16,741 nucleotides of DNA from positions 1 to 16,741 of the forward strand of contig CAYHSY010000019.1 in assembly GCA_964359435.1 (NCBI GenBank), written 5' to 3'. The DNA comes from CAYHSY01 sp964359435. GTDB lineage: Bacteria > Patescibacteriota > Minisyncoccia > UBA6257 > JAUSGH01. The notes beneath the pieces are model-generated. The model saw only the letters and a program-made list of their open reading frames with translations, was not told the origin of the DNA and ran no database searches. Positions 1-6,647 of the stretch are shown here, piece by piece. The stretch's first letter is position 1. Each line of letters opens with the position of its first letter. Both the position numbers and the translations under genes were made by a program.

Positions 1-723
1 GCGGATAATCTGGCGCGGCTCGGAACGCTTTACGTGAACGATGCTTTCGCGGTGTCGCACCGGGCTAACGCGTCGGTCGCGGCCATTACGCGTTTTTTGC
101 CGGCGTATGCCGGTTTGCGGTTACAGGAGGAGGTGGAAGCGTTGTCCAGGGTTATGCGTAAGCCGGCACGGCCGTTGGTTATCGTGATCGGCGGGGCTAA
201 GATTGCCGATAAATTAGGCGTGATCAGGCATTTTTGGGATAAAACCGATTATTTTTTATTGGGCGGCGGGCCGGGTAATACCGTTTTGAAAGCTAAGGGC
301 GTGGATATTCAAAATTCCATTTATGATCCGGGGAATGTTTCGGCCGTGAACGAATTGGCCAGATCGGCAAAAGTGGTGGTGCCGCATGATTGGCTTGCCG
401 GAGATCGTAAGATTTTGGATATCGGTCCTTCGTCGGCGCGCAGGTTCGCCAAATATATAACGGAGAGTAAGACGGTTATCTGGAACGGGCCGATGGGACA
501 GTTTGAAGACCCGCGTTATCGGGCCGGGTCCGCCACGGTTGCCGCCGCCATTGCCAGGAGCGGAGCTTTTTCCGTCGTGGGCGGAGGCGAGACGGTGGAA
601 TTGATTGCCGAACTGGGTTTGGAAAAGAAGTTTTCGTTTCTTTCTACCGGCGGTGGGGCTATGCTGGAATTTTTAGCCGGGAAAAAGTTACCCGGACTTG
701 TTGCGTTGGATGGAGATATGTGA
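1..723 (+). CDS. pgk: Phosphoglycerate kinase, 3' part (5' end outside window)
   Basis: Phosphoglycerate kinase transfers phosphate from 1,3-bisphosphoglycerate to ADP, the first ATP-yielding step of lower glycolysis, in the cytoplasm. The frame is open from base 1, so the gene begins upstream; 240 residues are visible out of the roughly 390-400 usual for the family. Readable family motifs are YVNDAFAVSHRA near the left edge (end of the N-terminal substrate-binding domain), IGGAKIADKLGVI, LGGGPGNTVLKAKG, VIWNGPMGQFE, the nucleotide-binding VVGGGETV (usually GGGDT or GGGDS; here Glu replaces Asp), and the C-terminal STGGGAMLEFLAGKKLPG. The loop between the VPHDW and ILDIGP segments is shorter than in typical enzymes. 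It ends with TGA, evidence for the standard bacterial code. The next gene starts 46 bases later with no terminator between, so the two are probably co-transcribed. Confidence 0.97.
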   Translation, partial: ADNLARLGTLYVNDAFAVSHRANASVAAITRFLPAYAGLRLQEEVEALSRVMRKPARPLVIVIGGAKIADKLGVIRHFWDKTDYFLLGGGPGNTVLKAKGVDIQNSIYDPGNVSAVNELARSAKVVVPHDWLAGDRKILDIGPSSARRFAKYITESKTVIWNGPMGQFEDPRYRAGSATVAAAIARSGAFSVVGGGETVELIAELGLEKKFSFLSTGGGAMLEFLAGKKLPGLVALDGDM

Positions 724-769
724 TTCATTTAAGATAGAACGATCCGGACTGTTTTTAAGGAAATCGGCC

Positions 770-1231
770 ATGCGGCATTGCATTTTGATCGCGACTGCCT
801 CGGCCGTTCTGCAGTTGATGGTCGCTGTCGTTTACTTTGAAGGATTTTTTTGGGCTTCGACCATATTGAGTTTTTCAACGCTCCTTACGATCGGGGGAAT
901 TTGGTGGACTGAAGACGAGGCGCGGCGGATCGCTATCGGCGAACCGATTCCGGCGTACCGCTTGCCCGTGGGCTGGTATCATGTAAGCCATTACTGCATA
1001 TGGGCTAACCACGCGATTGATGCCCTAGTCATGGTTTCCGGCCGAGTCAAGCGCGTCATCTTGGTCGGTTATATGATTCATCCCGATTCCCGTTTTTTCT
1101 TGACTCTTGAAGACATCGAGGCCGGCCGGGCGACTCATATTTCGATTGAATTGCGGGGAGGCGGAGGCAAGACGGTCTATATCGCCCGGATCAATAATGA
1201 TATTCCTCAAGAAGAATCCTTGAGCGAATAG
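770..1231 (+). CDS. Small two-helix membrane protein, unknown function
   Basis: Not recognised. The 153-residue product begins with two adjacent hydrophobic segments (about residues 4-24 and 27-46, the second ending near GGIWW). A soluble part of about 105 residues follows, with a GGGG stretch near its end (RGGGGKTVYIARI). It is probably an inner-membrane protein with a cytoplasmic C-terminal domain. ATG 770 is chosen because AAGGA at 757-761 lies 8 bases before it; an in-frame ATG at 698 inside pgk has no such site and would add a charged tail ahead of the membrane segment. It follows pgk without a terminator, so read-through from pgk is likely. The stop codon sits inside a strong terminator stem. 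Confidence 0.75.
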   Translation: MRHCILIATASAVLQLMVAVVYFEGFFWASTILSFSTLLTIGGIWWTEDEARRIAIGEPIPAYRLPVGWYHVSHYCIWANHAIDALVMVSGRVKRVILVGYMIHPDSRFFLTLEDIEAGRATHISIELRGGGGKTVYIARINNDIPQEESLSE

Positions 1232-1258
1232 CCAACCACTATTCGCTTTTTAATTTTT
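1223..1258 (+). terminator. Rho-independent terminator after the 153-residue membrane protein
   Basis: A perfect 9-bp stem, AGCGAATAG (1223-1231) with CTATTCGCT (1239-1247), loop of 7, followed by TTTTAATTTTT. The TAG stop codon forms the base of the 5' arm. Confidence 0.88.
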
Positions 1259-1270
1259 CTTGGTTATACT
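1242..1270 (+). promoter_or_regulatory. Promoter of the DHH phosphoesterase, predicted leaderless
   Basis: The -10 is TATACT (1265-1270). A weak -35 candidate, TTCGCT (1242-1247), lies 17 bases upstream and overlaps the preceding terminator. The expected start (7 bases past the -10) falls on the A of ATG 1277, and the leader is too short for a Shine-Dalgarno. Confidence 0.6.
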
Positions 1271-1276
1271 CGAATT

Positions 1277-2116
1277 ATGATTACCAAAAATATAGTCGTT
1301 ATCTATCACGGCGAGTGCAAAGACGGTTTTGGCGGAGCGTTCGCGGCTTGGCTTAAGTTCGGCAATAAAGCCGAATACCTCGGCGTCCAGCATCGTAACC
1401 CGCCTCCGCCCGATCTGAAAAATAAAGAAATTTATTTTATCGATTTTGTTTATAAGCCGGAAGTTATGCGGCAAATTGTCGCTGAAAATAAAAAAGTGAT
1501 GGCGATCGACCATCATGTGACGGCCAAGGAATCCATCGCTTTGGCTCACGAGTCGTCTTATGAAATGGAAAAATCCGGGAGTGTATTGGCTTGGGAATAT
1601 TTTCATCCGGGTCAAGCCGTGCCGAGACTTCTGCTCTATATCCAAGACAATGACTTGTGGAGTTTCAAAGTGCCTTATAGCCGCGAATTATTTATGTATT
1701 TACATACTGTGCCTTGGGATTTCAAGGAATGGAAACGAGTGATGACGCGGCTTGAAAAAGCCGACTCCAGAAATAATTTTATCGAAAAAGGCAAGGCAAT
1801 CCTGGCGTTTGAAGCTGGTGTTGTGGATTCCTTGGTTCGCAATAGCGCCGAATTGGTGGAATTTGAAGGTCGGAAAATCTATGCCGTGAATTCACCGATT
1901 GCGGTTTCTGAGCTTGGTCACGCTTTGGCCAAAAAACAGCCGCCGATGGCGTTAATTTGGAGCGAACGCGATGGCAGGGTAGTGGTGTCCATGCGTTCGG
2001 ACGGGACGGTGGATGTGGCGCAGTTGGCCACGAAGTATGGAGGCGGGGGACACAAGGCCGCGGCGGCTTTTTCTCTGGATGTCGGTGAGCCAAAACCATG
2101 GAAAATAATAAGATAA
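1277..2116 (+). CDS. DHH/DHHA1 family phosphoesterase (NrnB-like)
   Basis: A 279-residue metal-dependent phosphoesterase of the DHH/DHHA1 superfamily, probably acting on short oligonucleotides or related phosphodiesters in the cytoplasm. Visible motifs: YHGECKDGFGGAFAAW (residues 10-25), the NrnB-type form of motif I; IYFIDF with Asp56 (motif II); the signature AIDHH with DHH at 78-80; and a C-terminal DHHA1 domain ending in YGGGGHKAAAAF (GGGGH at 255-259), the nucleic-acid-end binding loop. The length is close to that of short NrnB-type proteins and no RecJ-style extra domains are present. The RNase HI-family gene starts inside its last codons (19-base overlap), which suggests translational coupling and linked RNA turnover. 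Oligoribonuclease activity is an inference from motif style; a cyclic dinucleotide or nanoRNA substrate is equally possible. Confidence 0.88.
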   Translation: MITKNIVVIYHGECKDGFGGAFAAWLKFGNKAEYLGVQHRNPPPPDLKNKEIYFIDFVYKPEVMRQIVAENKKVMAIDHHVTAKESIALAHESSYEMEKSGSVLAWEYFHPGQAVPRLLLYIQDNDLWSFKVPYSRELFMYLHTVPWDFKEWKRVMTRLEKADSRNNFIEKGKAILAFEAGVVDSLVRNSAELVEFEGRKIYAVNSPIAVSELGHALAKKQPPMALIWSERDGRVVVSMRSDGTVDVAQLATKYGGGGHKAAAAFSLDVGEPKPWKIIR

Positions 2117-2508
2117 TAAATTATACCGACGGGGGATCGCGTGGGAATCCGGGGCCGGCGGCTTGCGGTTATGTGATAAATGGTAAGCCGTATGGCGAAT
2201 ATCTGGGCCGCGGGACCAATAATGAAGCGGAATACAGAGGGGTCATTGAGGCGTTAAAGAAAGTTTTTTCCATATTAGGTAAAGAAAAATCGGCTGCTGT
2301 GGAGCTGGAGGTGAGAATGGATTCTGAGCTTATAGAGAGACAGCTTACCAGGATTTATAAAGTGAAGCAGCCGCATCTTAAAGTGTTGTTTACTGATGCT
2401 CACAATGAGATTGTTAATTTTAAGAAAGTCAGTTTTGTCCACGTTCCGCGTGAGAAAAACGTGGAGGCGGACAAGATGGTAAATAAGGTCTTGGATGAAC
2501 ATAAATAA
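2098..2508 (+). CDS. RNase HI-family ribonuclease
   Basis: A 136-residue RNase H-fold protein expected to cut the RNA strand of RNA:DNA hybrids. The acidic metal-binding residues are all visible: Asp11 in YTDGGSRGNPG, Glu45 in TNNEAEYRG, Asp75 in VRMDSELI, and Asp125 in HVPREKNVEADKMVN. The C-terminal VPRE..N..AD motif is the short bacterial/archaeal form, lacking the basic protrusion of E. coli RnhA. Length is normal for that form. The ATG overlaps the end of the DHH gene by 19 bases and has no clear Shine-Dalgarno, so translation probably depends on the upstream gene. It is followed immediately by a terminator whose stem contains its stop codon. I give no symbol because several RNase HI subtypes share these motifs. 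Confidence 0.9.
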   Translation: MENNKIINYTDGGSRGNPGPAACGYVINGKPYGEYLGRGTNNEAEYRGVIEALKKVFSILGKEKSAAVELEVRMDSELIERQLTRIYKVKQPHLKVLFTDAHNEIVNFKKVSFVHVPREKNVEADKMVNKVLDEHK

Positions 2509-2533
2509 AATCGCCCTTGCGGGCGATTTTATT
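2504..2533. terminator. Bidirectional terminator between RNase H gene and rnpB
   Basis: A perfect 13-bp stem (2504-2516 with 2521-2533) and a 4-base loop. The core is ATCGCCC/GGGCGAT with A-rich and T-rich flanks, so both strands end in a U-rich 3' arm. It serves the convergent RNase H gene (plus) and rnpB (minus). Confidence 0.9.
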
Positions 2534-2918
2534 GTCAGTAGCTAATAAGCCGGATTCTGTAACTCCGATTTTCATCGGAGCGACGACTATTTCTCTGGGA
2601 TTGGCGTCACCGCCAACCTCTAGCGACTCCCACCACTGCGGAGCAGTGGAGTACGGTCTTGCACTCAGGTAAGGATTTAGCTGTTTCACCTCAACTTTTT
2701 TATCTCCATGGTTGAGCTAAGCCGACTAGCTTGAGATTGGGCTCCCCGAATCCTTTCGGATCGGGCATCACTGTTCGCACCTCTTCCTAGCGGATGACAG
2801 GGGTTACCTGCTACCCTTACCTCGCGCACAGTGCTGTGCACAAGGTCGAGTGTCCGGACTTTCCTGTCTGAAGCCCGCGCATGAGCGCGGGCTTCAGACT
2901 AGTCATCTGGCTACCGAC
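2534..2918 (-). ncRNA. rnpB: RNase P RNA (M1 RNA)
   Basis: The catalytic RNA of RNase P, which removes 5' leaders from precursor tRNAs. Read on the minus strand, the 5' end GTCGGTAGC pairs with the 3' end GCTACTGAC (P1). GATGACTA (2907-2900) pairs with TAGTCGTC (2589-2582) as P2. A perfect 15-bp hairpin (2866-2880 with 2885-2899) is P3. The near-universal AGGAAAGTCCGGAC follows, and near the 3' end ACAGAATCCGGCTTA supplies the other P4 strand. CTCCGAT-gaaa-ATCGGAG between the P2 and P4 3' strands matches the position of P19. The length of 385 bases is usual. Both ends are well supported: the 5' end by a consensus promoter 7 bases upstream, the 3' end by the P1 pairing and the adjacent terminator. 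Short open frames on either strand here are incidental. Confidence 0.95.
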
Positions 2919-2924
2919 ATATAT

Positions 2925-2953
2925 ATTATAGCATATCACGCATGTATTGACAA
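2925..2953 (-). promoter_or_regulatory. Sigma70-type promoter of rnpB
   Basis: On the minus strand: TTGTCA (2953-2948), a 17-base spacer, and TATAAT (2930-2925). Seven bases further is 2918, the first base of P1. One of the best promoters in the window. Confidence 0.9.
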
Positions 2954-2983
2954 GGGGCATTAAATGTGAGGTAGTACGAGTAT

Positions 2984-3016
2984 AAAAAAGCTCTCCGATG
3001 GGGTCATTAGAGAGCT
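2984..3016 (-). terminator. Rho-independent terminator of the 208-residue minus-strand gene
   Basis: On the minus strand, AGCTCTC (3016-3010) pairs with GAGAGCT (2995-2989) over a 14-base loop, followed by a run of six T. It starts 9 bases after the stop codon. Confidence 0.8.
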
Positions 3017-3025
3017 CGATTGCTT

Positions 3026-3652
3026 TTAGAGCTGCGGGACAATTTCCAGGAGAAGTTTGCACAGAGCGGCATATTCGTCCGGAAATATCCGGATATGTTT
3101 AGGTTCACCATCTGTCTCCGAAAATTCGGAGCGTGAACGGTAGATTTCTTTTTCGAAAGACGAAACTTCGTGTATCTCTATGTGTTCCAATTGCTTGGCC
3201 TGCACAAAACACTTCTTGGCCGTAGCCGGCGTGACGCGCAGGTGTTTTAGAAATTCTTCCGATTCCTGCCGGGTCAGGATAAGGCCGTAGGTTTCGATTA
3301 GATGGCTATGATTGTCTACTTTGTGGAGCAGTTGTAGTTTTTGCAGAAAATCTGGACCCAAAGATCCGACGGTTAGCTCTCCCAATTCCATCTTCATAAT
3401 GGCCGGCAGGAATGATTTCAGATCATCTCGCAATGGGCCGTAAGCGCCATCGTCAAGCCGCGCATGGGAAGTGACTTGGAAGACGCGGCCGAAGCTTATT
3501 TGCCGGAAGATGACTCTGGCGTGGCCTTTCTCCTCCACGATGTGCGGCGGCCTTTTGATGAGCAGGGCTGCCCGGCCGTGCTTTGCTGTATTGGTGAGTA
3601 TCAGAACGCCGACTGCCACGTGCCGATTTGATTTACCGGAATCTTCCACCAT
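3026..3652 (-). CDS. Protein of unknown function, possible degenerate Nudix-like fold
   Basis: Not confidently recognised. The 208-residue soluble protein has no signal or membrane segment. Residues 12-33 (VAVGVLILTN, then AALLIKR) resemble the first strands of a Nudix hydrolase, but the Nudix box GX5EX7REUXEEXGU is not visible, so catalysis by that mechanism is unlikely. The middle is helical and the C-terminal half rich in Glu and Lys. The start is well fixed: GGAGG lies 8-9 bases before ATG 3652, and a possible promoter lies at 3702-3729. It is a single-gene unit, flanked by its own terminator (2984-3016) and by the terminator at 3727-3757. The Nudix resemblance is a weak inference. Confidence 0.75.
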   Translation of the reverse strand: MVEDSGKSNRHVAVGVLILTNTAKHGRAALLIKRPPHIVEEKGHARVIFRQISFGRVFQVTSHARLDDGAYGPLRDDLKSFLPAIMKMELGELTVGSLGPDFLQKLQLLHKVDNHSHLIETYGLILTRQESEEFLKHLRVTPATAKKCFVQAKQLEHIEIHEVSSFEKEIYRSRSEFSETDGEPKHIRIFPDEYAALCKLLLEIVPQL

Positions 3653-3701
3653 TAGGGATTTCCTCCAAGTTGTATGGAATTGTCAAAAAACAACCACTGA
3701 T

Positions 3702-3729
3702 ATCATAACATACTATGCTTTATAAACAA
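3702..3729 (-). promoter_or_regulatory. Possible promoter of the 208-residue gene
   Basis: On the minus strand: TATGAT (3707-3702) with a weak TTGTTT (3729-3724) at 16-base spacing, overlapping the adjacent terminator. The predicted leader is about 43 bases and carries the strong GGAGG site. Confidence 0.5.
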
Positions 3730-3757
3730 AATACCCCTTGCCAGAAGGGGTATTTTG
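3727..3757. terminator. Terminator of the 67-residue gene, symmetric
   Basis: A stem of AAAATACCCC (3728-3737) with GGGGTATTTT (3747-3756) plus one flanking C-G pair, and a 9-base loop. It ends the minus-strand transcript stopping at 3766; its A/T-rich arms make it usable on both strands. Confidence 0.75.
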
Positions 3758-3765
3758 GTGTGTGC

Positions 3766-3969
3766 TTAAAGTTCGTTCAGAGCCGCGTCAATTTCTTTGA
3801 ACTCGGCCTCCAGATCAGCCGTAGTTACGTCTTGCAGCTCTTGCGCGATGGCCTGATCTTCGGGAGCCAGGTCGGCCTGCGGAGCGGAAACATCTTGCGG
3901 CGCCGATTTCCAGAAGTAAAGCACTAAAGCAACAGCGACGACTACGATAAGAATTAGTATTTTTTTCAT
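3766..3969 (-). CDS. Small membrane-anchored acidic protein, unknown function
   Basis: Not recognised. The 67-residue protein has an N-terminal membrane segment (about residues 4-20, LILIVVVAVALVLYFW) after MKK. A short acidic, Ala-rich tail follows, likely helical (EAEFKEIDAALNEL at the end). It may be a single-pass anchor or an uncleaved signal. The gene begins 14 bases after the stop of the exported coiled-coil gene on the same strand and has no Shine-Dalgarno, so it is probably the second gene of that operon. A strong terminator follows its stop. Both products are predicted to leave the cytoplasm and carry helical tails, which suggests a shared envelope role; that is inference. Confidence 0.7.
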   Translation of the reverse strand: MKKILILIVVVAVALVLYFWKSAPQDVSAPQADLAPEDQAIAQELQDVTTADLEAEFKEIDAALNEL

Positions 3970-3983
3970 AGCGGTATATTTTT

Positions 3984-4817
3984 TTACGGCTGTGCCGGAG
4001 CGGGCGCGGCCGGTTCGACTTTGTCTTTATTGGCTTTAACGACTTGGGCCAGGGCGACCGCGGCTTTCCTCACGGCTTCACGGGCGGCTTGGACCAGATC
4101 GCGGACAACTCGGATGTCTTTGTTGAAGGCCTCGCGGGCGGAGGCGACATCGGCTCTCAAGTTGGCGTCAGTCGTAACATTAATCGGATAACTCTTCGCG
4201 GCCTGTGCCTTCACGGCCTCTTCAGCGGCCACGATGGCGCGGTTAGCGGCGTCAATCGCGGTTTTAACTTCAGCCACGTTTACACCGCGTGCCTCAATTT
4301 TGGTCAAGCGCTCTCCGATGCGACCCAGCACTTCACGGATTTGGCTCAAGACATCCATGAAATGATTGGTTAAGCGTTTGTTGAGCTCATTAATTTGATT
4401 GGCAACGCGTTCGACGACGGCTTTTTTGCGTTCATCTTTGATTTTAATCAGACGTTCTTTAAGTTTAGTTTTTTCTTCATCGATTCGTTTTTTCGCTTCC
4501 TCCCTTTTGACAGTCAGTTCGGCCTTCAGGACTTCTTTACGTTCAATGCTTACATTGCGTAACTCTTCCTTTTTTTCTTTGACGGTTTCCTGCAGGTTTA
4601 CCCGAATATCTTTGATATCGGTCTTCACCTCTTGCCGCGCGTTTTTGGCGGCTTCCACGGCTTGTTTGCGGAGCGCTTCAACTTTTTCTTGCGCGGCGCG
4701 CAAGGCCTCGCGGGTTTGCGCCAAATTATCGGCGGAGGCGCCATTTTGCGCGAAGGCCGGAAGTGTAGGCACAAGGAGCGCGAGCGATGCTACGGCAACA
4801 ATAGTTTTCTTTAGCAT
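3984..4817 (-). CDS. Exported coiled-coil protein, unknown function
   Basis: A 277-residue secreted or periplasmic-type protein of a style common in Patescibacteria. It has a clear signal peptide, MLKKTIVAVASLALLVPTLP followed by AFA, with likely cleavage before Gln24. Residues about 30-140 are a long, very Lys/Glu/Arg-rich helix (EEAKKRIDEEKTKLKERL and similar), a strong coiled-coil candidate. A second helical, Ala-rich part follows (about 145-265), then a Pro/Ala tail, EPAAPAPAQP. No enzymatic motif is visible. Long antisense open frames over this gene are consequences of its Ala/Lys/Glu codons. It is divergent from the GT39 gene and shares its promoter region; the 67-residue gene follows 14 bases downstream. 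Confidence 0.85.
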   Translation of the reverse strand: MLKKTIVAVASLALLVPTLPAFAQNGASADNLAQTREALRAAQEKVEALRKQAVEAAKNARQEVKTDIKDIRVNLQETVKEKKEELRNVSIERKEVLKAELTVKREEAKKRIDEEKTKLKERLIKIKDERKKAVVERVANQINELNKRLTNHFMDVLSQIREVLGRIGERLTKIEARGVNVAEVKTAIDAANRAIVAAEEAVKAQAAKSYPINVTTDANLRADVASAREAFNKDIRVVRDLVQAAREAVRKAAVALAQVVKANKDKVEPAAPAPAQP

Positions 4818-4852
4818 AATTAATATAAATGATTAAATGACCTTTGATATAT

Positions 4853-4883
4853 ATTATAACTCGCAACCGGCTTAATTTGTCAA
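4853..4883 (-). promoter_or_regulatory. Promoter of the exported coiled-coil operon
   Basis: On the minus strand: perfect TTGACA (4883-4878), a 19-base spacer, and perfect TATAAT (4858-4853). Expected start near 4846, giving a leader of about 29 bases with no well-placed Shine-Dalgarno. The -35 overlaps that of the divergent promoter. The long spacer lowers confidence. Confidence 0.65.
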
Positions 4884-4905
4884 ACAGCCGATATATTCTT
4901 ATGAT
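4877..4905 (+). promoter_or_regulatory. Promoter of the GT39 gene, predicted nearly leaderless
   Basis: TTGTCA (4877-4882), a 17-base spacer, and TATGAT (4900-4905). The expected start near 4912 leaves about two bases before ATG 4914. An AAGG at 4907-4910 is probably too close to the ATG, and mostly upstream of the predicted start, to act as a Shine-Dalgarno. Confidence 0.8.
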
Positions 4906-4913
4906 AAGGCCAT

Positions 4914-6578
4914 ATGGAGTTCGAGGTTTTTAAAAACGAAAGGCGGTTCGTCGTGATTATACTCGCGGCCGCTTTTTTACTTCGCATCATCGGTTTGAGT
5001 TGGGGAGACCCTATAAGCGATGAGGGGACCAACGCTTTTCGTTCGGTGGGGTTGATTGACTTTGACGCGGCGGCGGTCCAGCCCACGCCTTGGGAATGGC
5101 TGGATCCCGCTCTCTCGGCGGAGAATACGGGGTTAAGTTCGGTTTTGCCTTGGTGGGCGCGCTTGTCTTTCCATGATCACCCTCTTCTAACTTTTAGCTT
5201 TGAATGGTTGGCGATGACGGTGTTCGGTGAAAATATGCCGGCCGCGCGGTTACCATCGGCTTTACTGGGCGTATTATCCGTATATTTGATTTATCTTATT
5301 GGCAGGCGATTGTTTTCGGTTCGGGCCGGTTTAATAGCCGCCGCTTTCATGGCTTTAAGCGTTAACCACGTTTATGTATCACGGGCGGGCCTTCAAGAAT
5401 CGGCAGTGATATTTTTTATACTCTGGACGCTTTATTTGGTTATCCGCGCCGAAGAAAGCCCCAAGTTTTTAATTTGGGCCGGCGCAATTTTGGGTCTGGG
5501 ATTGTCGGCTAAATATACGGCGGCTTTGGCCTTGTTTATAGGTTTGCCGTATCTGGCCGTCAAGCGCCCGTCATATTTCGCGCGGCGGGAGCTCTATTTG
5601 GGCGCGGCATTAGCGCTTTTGTTTTTTACTCCTTCCATTATATATAACGCTATGCTTTATAGGGTCTTCGGACATTTTGATTTTCAAATTTCACATATTT
5701 TAGGAAATTATCCGCCGGCTTGGAGCATCGCGCCCGGCAAAGAGATTGGAACTTTCACCGACCGGTTGCGGGTCTTGCCTCAAAATATGCTGATGACTAA
5801 TTCATGGTTATTTTTAGCCGCTCTCGCGGCGTCTTGGATTTATCTTTTGGTTAAAGGATTGCGCGTCTGGCGGCGGTACGTGTTTTTGTTTCTGGCCACC
5901 GCGTCAACTTTGTTTTTAATTTTGAAGATCGGGCCGTCTTACCGATTTTTGACTATGCTTTTCCCTTGGCTCGCGCTTTGGGTGGGGGTGGCCGGAGAAC
6001 GAGTTAAGGCATGGCGGGTGGCGGCTATCCCGATTTTTTTGTTCGAAATTTTTTATACGGTTAATAGCCAGATTATGTGGTATCCGGTTGGCACGGTGCC
6101 GTGGAGTTTTTCCAATGTGCGTTATGAAAATTATAATTGGGGATACAACGAATTGGGCGAATTTTTTAACCGCGAATTTAAAAATAAATATCCGGCCTTG
6201 GCGTTTGACGTGAAATATAAGTTTTTGGAAGAATTACGCGACGATGCCATAGAACGCGCTCGGGCGCGAGGCGATGAGCCGTACCCGGCTTTGATAGTTT
6301 ATGAAGGTAAATTTGATGTGGCGGCCAAGCTTTGGAATTTGGATCGGCTGCAGATTTATCATGGCTGGCCCTTGAAGCCGTATTCGGAATTCGTCGAATT
6401 GCGTCGACAATTTGGGGAAGATTATTTTGATAAGCTGGGTTTTCGGGAATATTATCTGGTGGTTTCCGGCGCCACGGTGCCGATGCCGGATTTTAATGCG
6501 TTTGTGGCCGACAAAAAGTTTGTGTCCATTTTGAATAAGAGGGGCGAGGGGGCATTTAGAGTGTATAGATTCAATTAA
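4914..6578 (+). CDS. GT39-family (GT-C) membrane glycosyltransferase
   Basis: A 554-residue polytopic membrane protein of the dolichyl-phosphate-mannose/undecaprenyl-phosphate-sugar glycosyltransferase superfamily (PMT, GT39), which moves a sugar from a lipid carrier to a protein or glycan outside the membrane. An N-terminal membrane helix (about 12-28) is followed by the hallmark acidic loop motif GDPISDEG (Asp36, Glu37). HDHPLL follows in the first extracytoplasmic loop, then ARLPSALLGVLSVYLIYLIG and about eight more hydrophobic segments up to residue about 385. The remaining ~160 residues are soluble and outside. The family usually has 450-600 residues. No other glycan genes are adjacent, so acceptor and sugar are unknown; ArnT-like lipid A modification is unlikely in an organism of this type. 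Confidence 0.9.
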   Translation: MEFEVFKNERRFVVIILAAAFLLRIIGLSWGDPISDEGTNAFRSVGLIDFDAAAVQPTPWEWLDPALSAENTGLSSVLPWWARLSFHDHPLLTFSFEWLAMTVFGENMPAARLPSALLGVLSVYLIYLIGRRLFSVRAGLIAAAFMALSVNHVYVSRAGLQESAVIFFILWTLYLVIRAEESPKFLIWAGAILGLGLSAKYTAALALFIGLPYLAVKRPSYFARRELYLGAALALLFFTPSIIYNAMLYRVFGHFDFQISHILGNYPPAWSIAPGKEIGTFTDRLRVLPQNMLMTNSWLFLAALAASWIYLLVKGLRVWRRYVFLFLATASTLFLILKIGPSYRFLTMLFPWLALWVGVAGERVKAWRVAAIPIFLFEIFYTVNSQIMWYPVGTVPWSFSNVRYENYNWGYNELGEFFNREFKNKYPALAFDVKYKFLEELRDDAIERARARGDEPYPALIVYEGKFDVAAKLWNLDRLQIYHGWPLKPYSEFVELRRQFGEDYFDKLGFREYYLVVSGATVPMPDFNAFVADKKFVSILNKRGEGAFRVYRFN

Positions 6579-6592
6579 AAATTAAAAACTCA

Positions 6593-6634
6593 AAATTAAA
6601 AATTTCGGTGTCGCAATGCGATGATTTTTAATTT
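6593..6634. terminator. A/T-rich hairpin between the GT39 and FAD oxidase genes
   Basis: AAATTAAAAAT (6593-6603) pairs perfectly with ATTTTTAATTT (6624-6634). A small inner TCGC/GCGA repeat (6611-6614, 6618-6621) lies in the loop. It follows the GT39 stop by 15 bases and may be a weak terminator. It touches the next gene's -10. Confidence 0.45.
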
Positions 6635-6639
6635 ATAAT
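6611..6639 (+). promoter_or_regulatory. Promoter of the FAD oxidase, predicted nearly leaderless
   Basis: A perfect -10, TATAAT (6634-6639), lies 8 bases before ATG 6648. The -35 at 17-base spacing (TCGCAA) is poor. The expected start is about two bases before the ATG. No Shine-Dalgarno is present. Confidence 0.6.
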
Positions 6640-6647
6640 TATTAAAA

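Noticed and set aside
698..769. Upstream ATG 698 as start of the 153-residue membrane protein
   Set aside because: It lies inside pgk with no Shine-Dalgarno; ATG 770 has AAGGA at good spacing directly before the first membrane helix.
2429..3062. Short minus-strand open frames across 2429-2689 and 2817-3062
   Set aside because: They lie in or overlap RNase P RNA, whose helices and promoter explain the sequence.
4399..4836. Plus-strand open frame of 145 codons opposite the exported coiled-coil gene
   Set aside because: A Ser/Arg/Leu-rich shadow of Ala/Lys/Glu codons. The opposite strand has a clear signal peptide and coiled coil; this one has no start signals.
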